The notes beneath the pieces were generated by a model that ran no database searches, was not told the DNA's origin, and saw only the letters and a list, made by a program, of their open reading frames with translations. From Clostridia bacterium (GTDB taxonomy: Bacteria; Bacillota; Clostridia; Saccharofermentanales; UBA5734), in assembly GCA_017997315.1 (NCBI GenBank), contig JAGOFF010000167.1, positions 1-5,483 on the forward strand: a DNA stretch of 5,483 nt, in the 5' to 3' direction. Numbering within the stretch: the stretch's first letter is position 1; the number at the start of each line of letters is the position of its first letter. The translations under genes and the position numbers were made by a program. Below are positions 4,383-5,483 of this stretch, piece by piece.

Positions 4383-5483
4383 ATGGAGCGGAAGGGCGGG
4401 GGAGCGAGACCCCGGAAAAGTACCGGCGCGGCGGCCGGCGGCGGAGTGTTCCGCCGCGGCGCGGGCCGCGGGACCGGGCCGGTCGGCCAATCGGACGGGT
4501 ATGCCGGACGCAGGGCGTCCCGCGGCAGCGGGGGCGCGACGCCGCCCGGCGGGTTTTACCCGCCCGGCGGAACCGGAGGGACCGGCTCGGGATTTTCGTC
4601 CGGTGCACGAGCGGCCGGCGCGCCGTACATCCGGAGGCTCCTGCCGCTGCTGATTCTCCTGATCGCAGGCTATTTCATCATCAAGTCCTGCGGGCTGATC
4701 GGCGGCCCCGCCGAGGAACTCCTGCCCACCACGGTCCGGACGGACGTTTCCTCCACCACCGCACGGTGGACCACCGCCCCGACCATCACGGGGAATCCGG
4801 CCAACAACGACATTGACGCCTCCACCGGGATCACAGGTCCCCGCACCCCGCGTACCGTGATCCGCGGGAACGGACAGGACACGGTCACCCTCATGGTGTA
4901 CATGTGCGGCACCGACCTTGAAAGCGAGTCCGGGATGGCGACCGCGGACCTCAACGAGATGCTGTACGCCGATGTGGGGGACCACGTCAACATCATCGTC
5001 GAGACCGGCGGGACCACGCGCTGGCGCAACTCGGTCATCCGCAGCGACACGAACCAGCGGTACCGGGTCACCGACACCGGGCTCGAACCGCTCGAGGAGG
5101 ACCTCGGCCGGCGGGTGATGACCGATCCGGATACGCTCCGGGACTTTGTCTCCTACTGTGCCGAGCGATACCCCGCGAACCGGTACGCACTGATCTTCTG
5201 GGACCACGGCGGGGGAACGCTCGGCGGATACGGGTACGACCAGGTGTTCCCCGGGGAAGGCGCGATGTCGATCGGCGAGATCGACGGCGCGCTGGAATCC
5301 GCGGGGGTCACGTTTGACTTTGTCGGCTTCGACGCCTGCCTGATGGCAACCCTCGAAACCGCGTACATGATGAACTACCACGCGGACTACCTGATCGCCT
5401 CCGAGGAGACCGAGCCGGGGATCGGGTGGTACTACACCGACTGGATCACCGCCCTGTCCGCCGATCCCTCGATGCCGACATCC
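4383..5483 (+). CDS. Membrane-anchored clostripain-family (C11) cysteine protease, 3'-partial
   Basis: The frame is open from ATG 4383 to the window end: 367 residues with no stop. Residues 1-85 are low-complexity, about one-third glycine with 12 arginines and only two acidic residues. A single hydrophobic helix (about 86-100) follows Arg-Arg 84-85, predicting a type II anchor with a cytoplasmic head and an extracellular catalytic part. A Thr/Ser/Pro/Asn-rich stalk spans about 112-160. The peptidase domain begins near residue 167 (Thr-Val-Thr-Leu-Met-Val-Tyr-Met-Cys-Gly). The catalytic dyad is visible: His275 in Trp-Asp-His-Gly-Gly-Gly and Cys319 in Gly-Phe-Asp-Ala-Cys-Leu-Met. Asp317, two residues before the Cys, matches the S1-pocket Asp that gives clostripain enzymes Arg/Lys specificity. 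Cleavage after basic residues at the cell surface is therefore likely. The self-cleavage region and C-terminus lie beyond the window. Family call firm; topology inferred; physiological substrate unknown. Confidence 0.92.
   Translation, partial: MERKGGGARPRKSTGAAAGGGVFRRGAGRGTGPVGQSDGYAGRRASRGSGGATPPGGFYPPGGTGGTGSGFSSGARAAGAPYIRRLLPLLILLIAGYFIIKSCGLIGGPAEELLPTTVRTDVSSTTARWTTAPTITGNPANNDIDASTGITGPRTPRTVIRGNGQDTVTLMVYMCGTDLESESGMATADLNEMLYADVGDHVNIIVETGGTTRWRNSVIRSDTNQRYRVTDTGLEPLEEDLGRRVMTDPDTLRDFVSYCAERYPANRYALIFWDHGGGTLGGYGYDQVFPGEGAMSIGEIDGALESAGVTFDFVGFDACLMATLETAYMMNYHADYLIASEETEPGIGWYYTDWITALSADPSMPTS

Noticed and set aside
4683..4694. Lipobox-like Ile-Lys-Ser-Cys after the protease membrane helix
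   Set aside because: Lys at the -2 position and an 85-residue stretch before the helix do not fit a lipoprotein signal peptide; a plain membrane anchor is simpler.
3349..5381. Two long minus-strand open frames (3349-4326 and 4194-5381) opposite the acyl-CoA synthetase and protease genes
   Set aside because: Their translations are compositionally biased and show no recognisable domain, while the plus strand encodes well-supported proteins over the same bases.
1..5483. CRISPR arrays, tRNA or rRNA genes, insertion sequences and attachment sites
   Set aside because: No regularly spaced repeats, RNA-gene signatures, transposase motifs or flanking terminal repeats were seen, and almost all bases are accounted for by genes.

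Overview
This is a GC-rich (roughly two-thirds G+C by eye) bacterial window with five genes, all on the + strand and tightly packed. No intergenic gap exceeds about 100 bases. Most starts have strong purine-rich ribosome binding sites (AAGGAGG, AGGAGG, GGGAGG). A membrane-anchored clostripain-type (C11) protease, a clostridial-style long-chain acyl-CoA synthetase and a TTG start all point to a high-GC member of the Bacillota, class Clostridia. This placement is inferred from protein flavour and is not proven.

Layout: (1) 1-375, a small multi-pass membrane protein of unknown function, possibly cut by the left edge. (2) 398-1045, a ThuA-fold protein. (3) 1047-2144, a Gfo/Idh/MocA-family NAD(P)-dependent oxidoreductase, separated from the ThuA gene by one base. 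(4) 2242-2514, a small XRE-type helix-turn-helix regulator with its own AT-richer promoter region and a TTG start. (5) 2584-4293, a complete AMP-forming long-chain fatty-acid--CoA ligase. (6) 4383 to the window end, the first 367 residues of a clostripain-family cysteine protease with a Gly/Arg-rich cytoplasmic head, one membrane helix and both catalytic residues.

The ThuA-like and oxidoreductase genes are almost certainly co-translated. The pairing resembles the thuA-thuB trehalose/3-keto-sugar module of rhizobia, so a role in oxidation or handling of a sugar or sugar derivative is the best guess. The XRE regulator may control its own promoter, where an imperfect inverted repeat spans the -35 to -10 region, and possibly the acyl-CoA synthetase just downstream. 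The protease probably starts a new transcription unit.

I found no evidence of a phage, insertion sequence, CRISPR array, RNA gene or clearly new defence system. The most interesting points are the ThuA/oxidoreductase pair, the orphan antitoxin-like regulator and its candidate operator, the unusual protease head, a tandem 9-bp repeat that duplicates the acyl-CoA synthetase start codon, a 21-bp palindrome inside that gene, and a marked excess of the hexamer TCCGGA.
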